Source: Campanula takesimana (Eukaryota > Streptophyta > Magnoliopsida > Asterales > Campanulaceae). From it: 64,000 nucleotides of DNA. The stretch is taken from the NCBI GenBank assembly GCA_026119855.1, contig JAOWBW010000487.1, positions 372,001 to 436,000 on the forward strand, read 5' to 3'. The notes beneath the pieces were generated by a model. It saw nothing but the letters and a program-made list of their open reading frames with translations, was not told the origin of the DNA and searched no databases. The position numbers and the translations under genes are program-made. Shown in pieces: positions 23,307 to 35,166 of this stretch. The first letter of the stretch is position 1. The number at the start of each line of letters is the position of its first letter.

Positions 23307-25404
23307 TGTCGCGACCCCGAACCCCGCGGGCCCGAGACCGTGATCTAGACGTCGACTTAAAACCAAAACTATGAAATACCGAAGTTAAAAATTCCATTTG
23401 ATACCAAAAGGTGATGATCCAAAGTTTTACAAATCCAAGTTTGATAATAACCAAATACAACTATCATAAACTTCCACAAGTTTATGCCCAACAGAATAAA
23501 AATGTACAATTCTTAATGACGTCATTGTTTGGTACAACTATCCCAAAAAGGTTACACATTTATATAATGTAAACCAACCTATAACAACTTTCCCCAAAAG
23601 AATGTATCCACACTCGACGTCCTCTTTCCCGTGATCAGCGAGACTAATCCTTAGCACCTGGGGGGGGGGTTAAGGAAAAACAAAGATAAAAGAAAGGGGG
23701 TGAGATAAATCTCAATAAGTTACTAATGCAACTACATGACATGCTATGATGCAATATACAGTAATAAATCATAGCTAGCACATAGCATTTATCACATAAC
23801 AGATAGCAGCGGAAATAAACACATAACAAAGGATATAGCCAAGGTTTTCCCAAACCGATACATCCAAATAAAGGATCGCTGCGCAGCTTCAATAATCAAC
23901 CAATCACATCTTCATAATAGCATGAAAGCTGAAGAGAAATCCCCGGTACCGGAACAATAACCAAATGAAGTGTCACAAGGGACGGGAGACATGCCACAAA
24001 GTCATGCTCCAAGTAAAGCTAAAATGCACACAAAGGAGCTAGCTCTTCTCACATCCAAGGCCAATCTGGAGGAGGGTAATAATGGGGCAAAACAATGGTC
24101 AACATCATAATGGACTTGGCCGTGCCATTATAATATTTCGCATCGCCCGAAACAAACACAAATAACTAGCTGGACTTCCAAATAAATGCTAATTAATAAA
24201 TACTAGCTTAAATAAACAACTTAAGGTTCCAAAGTAGGGAACCAATCCAAATAAATTACCACAAAGGTAAACCAATCCCAACAACACATCAAGGATGAAC
24301 CACATTCCCAAAATAACACTTGGTCAAATTCCATAACATATTTATTCACAAAAGAATCAACTCCACTTAATAAAATGTTCCACGGTGTTATCTTAAGTTA
24401 ATTAGAAGAAATAAACCTAAACTAGTTAAGCCTAAGTCTTAAACCAAGCAAAAGTGGCAAAAATCCCAAGCAGGCGGGCGGGCGGGCGCTCGGGTAGGGG
24501 CAGGCGCGCGCTTGTTTGGCCAGAAGGTCTAGCCGCTGGAAAAGGGGGTGCAGGCGGGCGCCTGGCACCACGCGGGCGGGCGCCTGGTCTACGGGTTGGG
24601 AGGAATTCCCAGCTGGGTTCATCAAAAAGCCTTACCATTTTCATACCAATTTCATAACACCCTAAATCAACGCTCCCAACAAGATTCCTAAGGTACCCAA
24701 ACATCATTTAACCAAAAGGGGGACCTTAACAACACCATTTATCAACCAAAACCAAGAATCAAGCCCAACATTCATAAAATCACCATTTTTGACCAAAACT
24801 CAAATAAATTCCAAATAAATTCTAAACTCAACCAAACTTCCAATACAACACATCAAGCATTATATAAACATGATATGAACATTTTAGCATAAAAATGGGG
24901 GAAAAGTAACTTACTTGGATTTTCTCAAAGTTGACGGATTTCAAATATTTTTGATTCTACGCGATCCTATCGACGATCTAAACAAGTTTCACGTTTTAAG
25001 AAATGAGAGATAACAAGAGGAAGATAAAGAAAATGAAGAGAGAAGATAGAGAAAACATACCCCTTTCTTTGGCTAGGAAGAGAGAGAGAGAAATGAGCTA
25101 GGAGGAGGAAGATGATGAGGAGTGAGGGTGAAAGAGTAGGGAGGTTAGGGAGGTGAGGGAGAAGAGAGGGAGTAGGGGAAATTAATTCAAAATGTTACAC
25201 TCTGACCCCTCCCCCATCTATTAACACAATTACTTACACTTAAACCAAAAGACCCAAATAAAATGCTAGGCATAAATATTATTAAACATAAAATGCACAC
25301 ATAAATATTTAAATAAATAATAATCTAAATAAATAAATAAGCAAATAAATAAATAATAATTATTTATTACTAATAAAATAGAGCCTAGTTTTCGGGTCGT
25401 GACA
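23307..25404 (-). repeat. 3' LTR of the chromovirus (2098 bp)
   Basis: Begins TGTCGCGACCCCG and ends TCGGGTCGTGACA. Contains a G-run at about 23661-23669 next to the conserved TGAGATAAATCTCA palindrome, and a GC-rich cluster of GGCGGGCGC units at about 24475-24592. Short ORFs across the GC cluster are composition artefacts. Confidence 0.9.
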
Positions 25405-25420
25405 TTCACTCCCCCTTAAA
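25405..25420 (-). other. chromovirus polypurine tract
   Basis: Minus strand reads TTTAAGGGGGAGTGAA immediately before the 3' LTR. Confidence 0.8.
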
Positions 25421-25438
25421 GAAAATTCGACCCGAATT

Positions 25439-26743
25439 TTAACGAGACTTACCCGAATTAAAAAGCCACGGATATATCCTCTTGATATCATCTCGGAGCT
25501 CCCAAGTCGACTCCTCGACATGATGATTCCTCCAAAGAACTCTAACCAACGCAATGCTTTTATTCCTCAACTCTTGGACTTTGGCATCTAAAACCCGAAC
25601 CGGTCGTTCCTCATAAGTCATATCCGGCTCGATATCCTCCGGTACCCTCAGTAACACGTGAGATGGATCATGAACATACTTCCGAAGCATAGAAACGTGG
25701 AACACGTTGTGCAACCGGTCTAAAGATGGCGGTAGCGCAAGTCGATACGCAAGAAGTCCAACCTTTCCCAAAATCTCAAACGGACCAATAAACCTTGGAG
25801 CCAATTTGCCTTTCTTCCCAAACCTACGAATACCCACCTTCGGAGATACTTTCAAGAATACCAAATCACCGGTCTGAAAACTAAGATCTCGCTTTCGGTT
25901 ATCTGCATAGCTCTTATGTCGACTCTGGGCTGTTCTCAATTGATCCCGGATAACTCTAACCTTTTCAACTGAATCCCGAAGCAAATCAATACCCAAAACT
26001 TTCGCTTCACCAACCTCATCCCAACAAATAGGCGATCTACATTTTCTTCCATACAAAGCCTCATACGGTGCCATCTCGATACTAGCCTGATAACTGTTGT
26101 TGTAAGAGAACTCCACTAACGGTAAATGTCTATCCCAAGAATCGGAAAAGTCTATCGAACAAGCTAGCAACATATCCTCCAAAATCTGAATAGTCCTCTC
26201 GAATTGACCATCGGTCTGAGGATGAAAAGCTGTGCTGAATCGCAAATCTGTACCCAAAGCTTCCTGAAACGCCTTCCAGAATCTAGAAGTAAACCTCGGG
26301 TCTCGATCTGACACAATGCTAACCGGAACTCCATGCAATCTAACGATCTCATCGATATAAAGGGTCGCAAGCTTCTCCATCGAATATCTGATGTCAATAG
26401 GCAAGAAATGGGCACTCTTGGTCAATCTATCCACTATTACCCAAACACTGTCATACTTCCTACGGGTACGAGGTAGTCCCGTAACGAAATCCATAGTTAC
26501 ATGCTCCCATTTCCACTCCGGAATCTCTAACGGCTGAAGTAGTCCCGCGGGTCTCTGATGCTCGGCTTTGACCTGCTGACAAGTTAAGCATTTCGAAACA
26601 TACTCGGCTATTTCCCTCTTCATGTTAATCCACCAAAATTGTCGCTTCAAATCCTGATACATCTTCGTACTACCCGGATGAATAGTATATCTCGATTTGT
26701 GACTAAAACTTGCCTCTTTATTCCACCAACATCGGGTACGCAC
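25439..26743 (-). pseudogene. Gypsy integrase with C-terminal chromodomain
   Basis: A 434-codon open stretch. The zinc-finger end CLTCQQVKAEH lies near residues 53-63; the catalytic triad is in TMDFVTGLP, VSDRDPRF and GQFERT (usually GQSERT). The GPY/F-type domain shows LAPRFIGPFEI, then LHNVFHVSMLRKY. The last about 50 residues (VLRVLWRNHHVEESTWE-like pattern, here ALVRVLWRN and EESTWEL) form a chromodomain, which in chromoviruses guides insertion to chromatin. The frame begins after a frameshift upstream, so its first residues are not an authentic start. It ends with TAG-type stop at 25439, just before the polypurine tract. The piece itself is undamaged. Confidence 0.9.
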
Positions 26744-27931
26744 AAACGACCACGGAAAGTCAAAACTCCACTCGAACTCAAAGAAAAATCCTCGAAGTTC
26801 TTTTCCTTCAATTTACCCATTATCTTCACCAACTAGGGATCTTCTTTCTGAGCTTCCTTTATCCTCTGAATTAGGGTCGGAGACACCCTAATATTCGCAA
26901 ACATAGCCCCATGTCTTGATTCACGAGGAGACCAATCTCGAACATCCTCAAGCATTTTCCACTCCCGAACCATCATCGAAGCCACATAAGATTTTCTACT
27001 AATCGCATCGGCGACCACATTCGCCTTTCCCGGATGATAAGAGATCGTACAATCATAATCCTTCAATAATTCCATCCATCGGCGCTGTCGGTTGTTCAAC
27101 TCTTTCTGGGAGAAAAGGTATTTCAAACTCTTGTGATCGGTAAAAATCTCAAACTTCGCTCCATAAAGGTAATGCTTCCATTTGTGCAACGCAAAGACTA
27201 CGCCGCCAACTCCATATCATGAGTCGGGTAATTCTGCTCACTAGGGGTCAACTTCCTCGAAGCATACGCAATTACTTTCCCATTCTGCATCAACACACAA
27301 CCCAAACCCTCTTTCGAAGCATCACTGTAAATCACTAGGCCGTCGCTCCCATTAGGCAAAGTCAAGATCGGTGCGGTAGTCAACCTCTTCTTCAATTCCT
27401 CGAAACTCTTGTCACATTTCTCGGTCCACACAAACGGGACATTCTTCCGGGTCAACTGAGTCATCGGAATAGCGATCCTCGAGAACCCCTCAATAAATCT
27501 TCTGTAATAACCGGCTAAACCAAGAAAGCTTCTAATCTCTGTCACTGATTCGGGTCTCTTCCAATCCACTATAGCCTCTATCTTTGAAGGATCCACCGAA
27601 ATCCCATCTTAAGAAATCACATGGCCCAGAAATGACACTTTCTCGAGCCAAAATTCGCATTTGCTAAACTTCGCAAACAATTTCTCCCTCGCAAGAACGG
27701 ATAAAACTGTCCTCAAGTGTTGCTCGTGCTCCTCTCTAGATTTAGAGTAGACGAGTATATCATCAATAAATACCACCACGAACGAATCAAGATAAGGATG
27801 GAAACCCGGTTCATCAAATCCATAAATACTGCAGGCGGGTTAGTCAACCCAAACGGCATAACTAAAAACTCATAATGACCATACCGAGTGCGAAAGGCAG
27901 TCTTCGGAATATCCTCCGATCGAACCTTCAA
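26744..27931 (-). pseudogene. Gypsy RT (second half) and RNase H, frameshifted
   Basis: From 27931 the frame reads FRTRYGHYEFLVMPFGLTNPPAVF, then shifts near 27810. The catalytic FIDD of RT is in another frame near 27760. A TAA near 27606 precedes MDPSKIEAIVDWKRP. RNase H begins YSDASKEGLGCVL (27310-27350) and, after another frameshift near 27195, continues with FTDHKSLKYLF and ADAISRK (26833-27189). A further frameshift separates it from integrase. All blocks of a chromovirus RT-RNase H are present in order, but the reading frame is broken at least four times. Confidence 0.85.
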
Positions 27932-29122
27932 CTAATGGTACCCACTCCTCAAATCAAGTTTAGAGAAAACCACGGACCCTTGAAGCTGATCAAATAAATC
28001 GTCAATATGAGGTAGAGGATATTTATTCTTCACCGTAACCTGATTCAACTTCCGGTAATCGATGCACAATCTCAAGGAACCGTCTTTCTTACGCATAAAT
28101 AAAACCGGTGCTCCCCACGGGGAAACACTAGGGCGGATAAACCCTCGATCAAGCAACTCTTGCAACTGGACCTTTAACTCCTTCAACTCTGCGGGAGCTA
28201 ACCTATAAGGTGCTTTCAAAATTGGAGCCGTACCCGGCAAAAGGTCTATAAAAAACTCAATCTCACGATCGGGCGGCATATCATACTCGGTAGAGAAAAC
28301 ATCGGGAAATTCCCGAACTACCCGAACACTATCCAAACTAGGGGATTCCTTCCTAGTATCAAGAACACTAACCAAATACCCCTCACAACCACTATGCAAT
28401 AATTTTCTCGCTTTCATAAAAGAAATTAAGCGAACCTTTCTACTCAGAGGACTAGCCTCAAACACAAATTTAGGCACATCGGGAATAGAAAAAGTAACAA
28501 TTTTCTTACGGCAATCAACGGAAGCATGAAACTTGCTCAACCAATCCATACCCAAAATGACATCAAAGTCTTGGATAGGAAGAACTACCAAATCCGCACA
28601 AAGGACACGACCACAAATAACCACATCACAAGCATGAAAGACTCGATCAGAAATCAAGCATTCTCCTATAGGGGTCGACACCTCTAGCACGTACGGTAAA
28701 GACTCGAATGCAGCATTTAACATGGAAGCAAATTGCACAGAAATGTATGAATGAGATGATCCTGGATCTACTAACGCTTGTGCGCTCACATTAGACACAG
28801 AAACAATACCTCCAATAACCGAAGGATCATCGGTCGCCTGATGTTGATTCATGGCAAACACTTTCCCTTGGACCTTGGGCTTTCCCGTAGCGTCCCTTTT
28901 CTGACCCTGTGGAGCCCCAGCTCCTACCCCAGTCGGTTGACCTCTGCCTCTAGTACAATCCCTTGCAAAATGACCCATTTGACCACAATTGGTGCACCTT
29001 CCCTGCTTCTTCCAACAACGGTCCTCAGAATGACCTTCCTTTTGACAATACGAACAAAGCCTCCTAATTTGGTTCCCTTGGTTCCCGGAAGTGGCACCCG
29101 GGTTTCTTGGGGTCGATTGCCC
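27932..29122 (-). pseudogene. Gypsy zinc knuckles, protease and first half of RT
   Basis: Two CCHC-like knuckles (CSYCQKEGH... and CTNCGQMGHFARDC) at about 28950-29070. The aspartic protease shows ALVDPGSSHSYIS (D-P-G-S in place of D-T/S-G-S) near 28750-28790 and DVILGMDWL near 28530. RT starts with the fingers (RKKDGSLRLCIDYRKLN) and KLDLRSGYH, then stops at 27932-27934 (TAG; a Gln codon CAG is expected, a C-to-T change). It is in frame with gag. Confidence 0.87.
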
Positions 29123-29911
29123 TTAGAACTGAGATTTTCCCCCAAAGTTACCTCGGTTATCGGAACGGTGTTGAGGTTGAGATTTAGCATGGCTTCCCGG
29201 TTTACCCGTACCCACAACCTCGGTTTTCCTTTTATGCTCCCCAATATCTTGCTCTAACAAGTAGGCTCGATCTACCACATCTTGGAAGGTCACAATCCGT
29301 TGGGCAATAAGTTGAGTACGGATGGAGGTCTTCAATCCCCGAATGAATCTCATAGCTTTTTGTTCCTCGGTCCTCACCAAATAGTCACAATACCGGGCTA
29401 ATTCTGTGAACTTAGCCGAGTATTGTGCTATAGACAACACACCTTGCTCCAGGTTGAGTAGCTCGATCTCCTTTCGGTTTTGATCAACAACCGGAATGAA
29501 ATGCTCTTTGAATTTGCGCACAAACAACTCCCACGCATACACCGTGTGAGTATCATCCCAACTAGCTTTAACACCCTTCCACCAATGCTCGGCGGCTCCC
29601 ACAAGCTTATAAGCCGCGAACCGGACCTTGTCCTCATCCGTGCAACCAAATACCTCATAAATCTTCTCCATCGACTCAATCCACAACTCAGCTTTCCGAA
29701 CATCGGGTTCCCCATTGAACTCAACCGGTTTCAGTTTGAGAAATTGCTCCAATCCATAGCGGGGTGGTGCTTGTTCTACTCTCGGACCTTGATCATGTAT
29801 GGCCTTCATGGCCGCCTTAAACATGCCTTGAAACATAGCACGTGCTTATTCCCTTGTGTCATTCTGATTCTGTGCTCCACTAGAGCCTTCACCTGTTCTC
29901 CTTCTAGCCAT
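29123..29911 (-). pseudogene. Gypsy gag
   Basis: Likely start ATG at 29909-29911 (MARRRTGEG). A TAA at 29846-29848 interrupts the frame after residue 21. The retrotrans_gag domain follows (KLKPVEFNGEPDVRKAELWI, AAEHWWKGV, FVRKFKEHFIP), typical of Tekay elements. The open stretch ends with TAA at 29123-29125, after FGGKSQF, where the frame would otherwise run on into the zinc knuckles. Gag and pol are therefore one frame broken by nonsense changes. Confidence 0.87.
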
Positions 29912-30017
29912 TTCAAACAATTACCTGCATAAGACATCAACCGTTAATCACTCCGCACACTACTACCCACCTAGGTCATACTAGTCCACCTAGACTTATA
30001 CTTAGAGCTAAACCATA

Positions 30018-30029
30018 GCTCTGATACCA
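30018..30029 (-). other. chromovirus primer binding site, tRNA-iMet
   Basis: Minus strand reads TGGTATCAGAGC, two bases from the 5' LTR boundary at 30032. Confidence 0.85.
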
Positions 30030-30031
30030 AC

Positions 30032-32118
30032 TGTCGTGACCCCGAACCCCGCGGGCCCGAGACCGCGATCTGGACGTCGACTTAAAACCAAAACTATGAA
30101 ATACCGAAGTTAAAAATTCCATTTGATACCAAAAGGTGATGATCCAAAGTTTTACAAATCCAAGTTCGATAATAACCAAATACAACTATCATAAACTTCC
30201 ACAAGTTTATGCCCAACAGAATAAAAATGTACAATTCTTAATGACGTCATTGTTTGGTACAACTATCCCAAAAAGGTTACACATTTATATAATGTAAACC
30301 AACCTATAACAACTTTCCCCAAAAGAATGTATCCACACTCGACGTCCTCTTTCCCGTGATCAGCGAGACTAATCCTTAGCACCTGGGGGGGGGTTAAGGA
30401 AAAACAAAGATAAAAGAAAGGGGGTGAGATAAATCTCAATAAGTTACTAATGCAACTACATGACATGCTATGATGCAATATACAGTAATAAATCATAGCT
30501 AGCACATAGCATTTATCACATAACAGATAGCAGCGGAAATAAACACATAACAAAGGATATAGCCAAGGTTTTCCCAAACCGATACATCCAAATAAAGGAT
30601 CGCTGCGCAGCTTCAATAATCAACCAATCACATCTTCATAATAGCATGAAACCTGAAGAGAAATCCTGGGTACCGGAACAATAACCAAATGAAGTGTCAC
30701 AAGGGACGGGAGACATGCCCCAAAGTCATGCTCTAAGTAAAGCTAAAATGCACACAAAGGAGCTAGCTCTTCTCACATCCAAGGCCAATCTGGAGGAGGG
30801 TAATAATGGGGCAAAACAATGGTCAACATCATAATGGACTTGGCCGTGCCATTATAATATTTCGCATCGCCCGAACCAAACACAAATAACCAGCTGGACT
30901 TCCAAATAAATGCTAAGTAACAAATACTAGCTTAAATAAACAACTTAAGGTTCCAAAGTAGGGAACCAATCCAAATAAATTACCACAAAGGTAAACCAAT
31001 CCCAACAACACATCAAGGATGAACCAAATTCCCAAAATAACACTTGGTCAAATTCCATAACATATTTATTCACAAAAGAATCAACTCCACTTAATAAAAT
31101 GTTCCACAGTGTTATCTTAAGTTAATTAGAAGAAATAAACCTAAACTAGTTAAGCCCTAAGTCTTAAACCAAGCAAAAGTGGCAAAAATCCCAAGCAGGC
31201 GGGCGCTCGGGTAGGGGCAGGCGCGCGCTTGTTTGGCCAGAAGGTCTAGCCGCTGGAAAAGGGGGTGCAGGCGGGCGCCTGGCACCACGCGGGCGGGCGC
31301 CTGGTCTACGGGTTGGGAGGAATTCCCAGCTGGGTTCATCAAAAAGCCTTACCATTTTCATACCAATTTTATAACACCCTAAATCAACACTCCCAACAAG
31401 ATTCCTAAGGTACCCAAACATCATTTAACCAAAAGGGGGACCTTAACAACACCATTTATCAACCAAAACCAAGAATCAAGCCCAACATTCATAAAATCAC
31501 CATTTTTGACCAAAACTCAAATAAATTCCAAATAAATTCTAAACTCAACCAAACTTCCAATACAACACATCAAGCATTATATAAACATGATATGAACATT
31601 TTAGCATAAAAATGGGGGGAAAGTAACTTACTTAGATTTTCTCAAAGTTGACGGATTTCAAATATTTTTGATTCTACGCGATCCTATCGACGATCTAAAC
31701 AAGTTTCACGTTTTAAGAAATGAGAGATAACAAGAGGAAGATGAAGAAAATGAAGAGAGAAGATAGAGAAAACATACCCCTTTCTTTGGCTAGGAAGAGA
31801 GAGAGAGAAATGAGCTAGGAGGAAGATGATGAGGAGTGAGGGTGAAAGAGTAGGGAGGTTAGGGAGGTGAGGGAGAAGAGAGGGAGTAGGGGAAATTAAT
31901 TCAAAATGTTACACTCTGACCCCTCCCCCATCTATTAACACAATTACTTACACTTAAACCAAAAGACCCAAATAAAATGCTAGGCATAAATATTATTAAA
32001 CATAAAATGCACACATAAATATTTAAATAAATAATAATCTAAATAAATAAATAAGCAAATAAATAAATAATAATTATTTATTACTAATAAAATAGAGCCT
32101 AGTTTTCGGGTCGTGACA
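30032..32118 (-). repeat. 5' LTR of the chromovirus (2087 bp)
   Basis: Begins TGTCGTGACCCCG and ends GGGTCGTGACA, followed by the GTACT duplication. The right-hand 2 kb is nearly identical to the right part of the LTR at 32599-34686. Confidence 0.9.
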
Positions 32119-32598
32119 GTACTGCAGCCTCAAACTCATCGGTTTGCTCAGGCTGAGCCGCACTAGTAGATACATCGGTTTGTTCAACTGGAACCGCAGC
32201 CTCAGACACTTCGGTCTGCTCAGGCTCGGTTTGAGTGGACGGTTTAAGGTTGGGAAGGGTAGAAAAGATAAGCTGTAACTGTTCTTCAGTGAATTGAACA
32301 GTTGGCAGTTTGAGCGGGGATTTTAGAGGTGAGATAGGTTTGGGTTCAGAGGTGGTGGCGTTCAGTTTTCTCAAGAGATTCACATCTTGTGCAAAATTCA
32401 TGGATTTTTCAACATTTGGCTTGATTGGGGAAAGGGGTTTTATCTGGGGTTTAGAAGAGTTAGGAAGAGTTGATTTAGTGAAAGGAATTGGTTTAGATGA
32501 AGGTGGAAGCGGTTCAGAAGAGGGATTGGATAGAATAAGGAAGGATTTTGGTAAGGACGGTTTTGGAGGAAGATTGGATGAGGGTTTTGAAGTGTCAG
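32119..32598 (-). repeat. SIRE ORF segment, copy 1 of a 480-bp duplication
   Basis: 480 bp of the SIRE extra ORF (Pro/Lys-rich middle with PEQTD-like repeats). It recurs at 34687-35166 with about two visible substitutions. Copy 1 lies between the chromovirus 5' LTR and the chimeric LTR. Its left end is the GTACT duplication of the chromovirus and its right end GTCAG (32594-32598), the duplication of the solo LTR at 35167. Confidence 0.9.
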
Positions 32599-34686
32599 TG
32601 TCGCGACCCCGAACCCGCGGGCCTGGAGTACGCGAGCTGGACGTCGACTTAAAACCAAAACTGTGAAATACCAAAGTTAAAAATTCCATTTGATACCAAA
32701 AGGTGATGATCCAAAGTTTTACAAATCCAAGTTTGATAATAACAAAATACAACTATCATAAACTTCCACAAGTTTATGCCCAACAGAATATAAATGTACA
32801 ATTCTTAATGACGTCATTGTTTGGTACAACTATCCCAAAAAGGTTACACATTTATATAATGTAAACCAACCTATAACAACTTTCCCCAAAAGAATGTATC
32901 CACACTCGACGTCCTCTTTCCCGTGATCAGCGAGACTAATCCTTAGCACCTGGGGGGGGGGTTAAGGAAAAACAAAGATAAAAGAAAGGGGGTGAGATAA
33001 ATCTCAATAAGTTACTAATGCAACTACATGACATGCTATGATGCAATATACAGTAATAAATCATAGCTAGCACATAGCATTGATCACATAACAGATAGCA
33101 GCGGAAATAAACACATAACAAAGGATATAGCCAAGGTTTTCCCAAACCGATACATCCAAATAAAGGATCGCTGCGCAGCTTCAATAATCAACCAATCACA
33201 TCTTCATAATAGCATGAAACCTGAAGAGAAATCCCTGGTACCGGAACAATAACCAAATGAAGTGTCACAAGGGACGAGAGACATGCCCCAAAGTCATGCT
33301 CCAAGTAAAGCTAAAATGCACACAAAGGAGCTAGCTCTTCTCACATCCAAGGCCAATCTGGAGGAGGGTAATAATGGGGCAAAACAATGGTCAACATCAT
33401 AATGGACTTGGCCGTGCCATTATAATATTTCGCATCGCCCGAAACAAACACAAATAACCAGCTGGACTTCCAAATAAATGCTAAGTAACAAATACTAGCT
33501 TAAATAAACAACTTAAGGTTCCAAAGTAGGGAACCAATCCAAATAAATTACCACAAAGGTAAACCAATCCCAACAACACATCAAGGATGAACCAAATTCC
33601 CAAAATAACACTTGGTCAAATTCCATAACATATTTATTCACAAAAGAATCAACTCCACTTAATAAAATGTTCCACAGTGTTATCTTAAGTTAATTAGAAG
33701 AAATAAACCTAAACTAGTTAAGCCCTAAGTCTTAAACCAAGCAAAAGTGGCAAAAATCCCAAGCAGGCGGGCGCTCGGGTAGGGGCAGGCGCGCGCTTGT
33801 TTGGCCAGAAGGTCTAGCCGCTGGAAAAGGGGGTGCAGGCGGGCGCCTGGCACCACGCGGGCGGGCGCCTGGTCTACGGGTTGGGAGGAATTCCCAGCTG
33901 GGTTCATCAAAAAGCCTTACCATTTTCATACCAATTTTATAACACCCTAAATCAACACTCCCAACAAGATTCCTAAGGTACCCAAACATCATTTAACCAA
34001 AAGGGGGACCTTAACAACACCATTTATCAACCAAAACCAAGAATCAAGCCCAACATTCATAAAATCACCATTTTTGACCAAAACTCAAATAAATTCCAAA
34101 TAAATTCTAAACTCAACCAAACTTCCAATACAACACATCAAGCATTATATAAACATGATATGAACATTTTAGCATAAAAATGGGGGGAAAGTAACTTACT
34201 TAGATTTTCTCAAAGTTGACGGATTTCAAATATTATTGATTCTACGCGATCCTATCGACGATCTAAACAAGTTTCACGTTTTAAGAAATGAGAGATAACA
34301 AGAGGAAGATGAAGAAAATGAAGAGAGAAGATAGAGAAAACATACCCCTTTCTTTGGCTAGGAAGAGAGAGAGAGAAATGGGCTAGGAGGAAGATGATGA
34401 GGAGTGAGGGTGAAAGAGTAGGGAGGTTAGGGAGGTGAGGGAGAAGAGAGGGAGTAGGGGAAATTAATTCAAAATGTTACACTCTGACCCCTCCCCCATC
34501 TATTAACACAATTACTTACACTTAAACCAAAAGACCCAAATAAAATGCTAGGCATAAATATTATTAAACATAAAATGCACACATAAATATTTAAATAAAT
34601 AATAATCTAAATAAATAAATAAGCAAATAAATAAATAATAATTATTTATTACTAATAAAATAGAGCCTAGTTTTCGGGTCGTGACA
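32599..34686 (-). repeat. chimeric LTR created by unequal recombination
   Basis: 2088 bp. Its left 190-230 bp match the solo LTR at 35167 (CGCGACC start, GGCCTGGAGTACGCGAG, CAGAATATAAATG); from about 32833 onward it matches the chromovirus 5' LTR at 30032. Flanks are GTCAG on the left and GTACT on the right, one from each parent. The switch lies between 32791 and 32833. Confidence 0.88.
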
Positions 34687-35166
34687 GTACTGCAGCCTCA
34701 AACTCATCGGTTTGCTCAGGCTGAGCCGCACTAGTAGATACATCGGTTTGTTCAACTGGAACCGCAGCCTCAGACACTTCGGTCTGCTCAGGCTCGGTTT
34801 GAGTGGACGGTTTAAGGTTGGGAAGGGTAGAAAAGATAAGCTGTAACTGTTCTTCAGTGAATTGAACAGTTGGCAGTTTGAGCGGGGATTTTAGAGGTGA
34901 GATAGGTTTGGGTTCAGAGGTGGTGGCGTTCAGTTTTCTTAAGAGATTCACATCTTGTGCAAAATTCATGGATTTTTCAACATTTGGCTTGATTGGGGAA
35001 AGGGGTTTTATCTGGGGTTTAGAAGAGTTAGGAGGAGTTGATTTAGTGAAAGGAATTGGTTTAGATGAAGGTGGAAGCGGTTCAGAAGAGGGATTGGATA
35101 GAATAAGGAAGGATTTTGGTAAGGACGGTTTTGGAGGAAGATTGGATGAGGGTTTTGAAGTGTCAG
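34687..35166 (-). repeat. SIRE ORF segment, copy 2 of the 480-bp duplication
   Basis: Near-identical to 32119-32598. Visible differences are a C/T in CTYAAGAGATTC and an A/G in TTAGGARGAGTT. It borders the authentic solo LTR at 35167. Confidence 0.9.

Larger units (their letters stand above)
23307..32118 (-). mobile_element. Ty3/Gypsy chromovirus (Tekay/Del-like), complete but defective
   Basis: 8812 bp flanked by GTACT at 23302-23306 and 32119-32123. LTRs are 23307-25404 (3') and 30032-32118 (5'), with the primer site at 30018-30029 and polypurine tract at 25405-25420. Order on the minus strand: gag, zinc knuckles, protease, RT, RNase H, integrase, chromodomain. It carries at least four nonsense codons and three frameshifts. 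It sits inside the SIRE extra ORF. The two LTRs differ by roughly 1% by eye. Confidence 0.9.

Noticed and set aside
24422..24707. Pro/Ala/Arg-rich ORFs in the chromovirus LTRs (also at 31157 and 33725)
   Set aside because: Produced by the GC-rich motif cluster; open in both strands and in every LTR copy, with no conserved protein.
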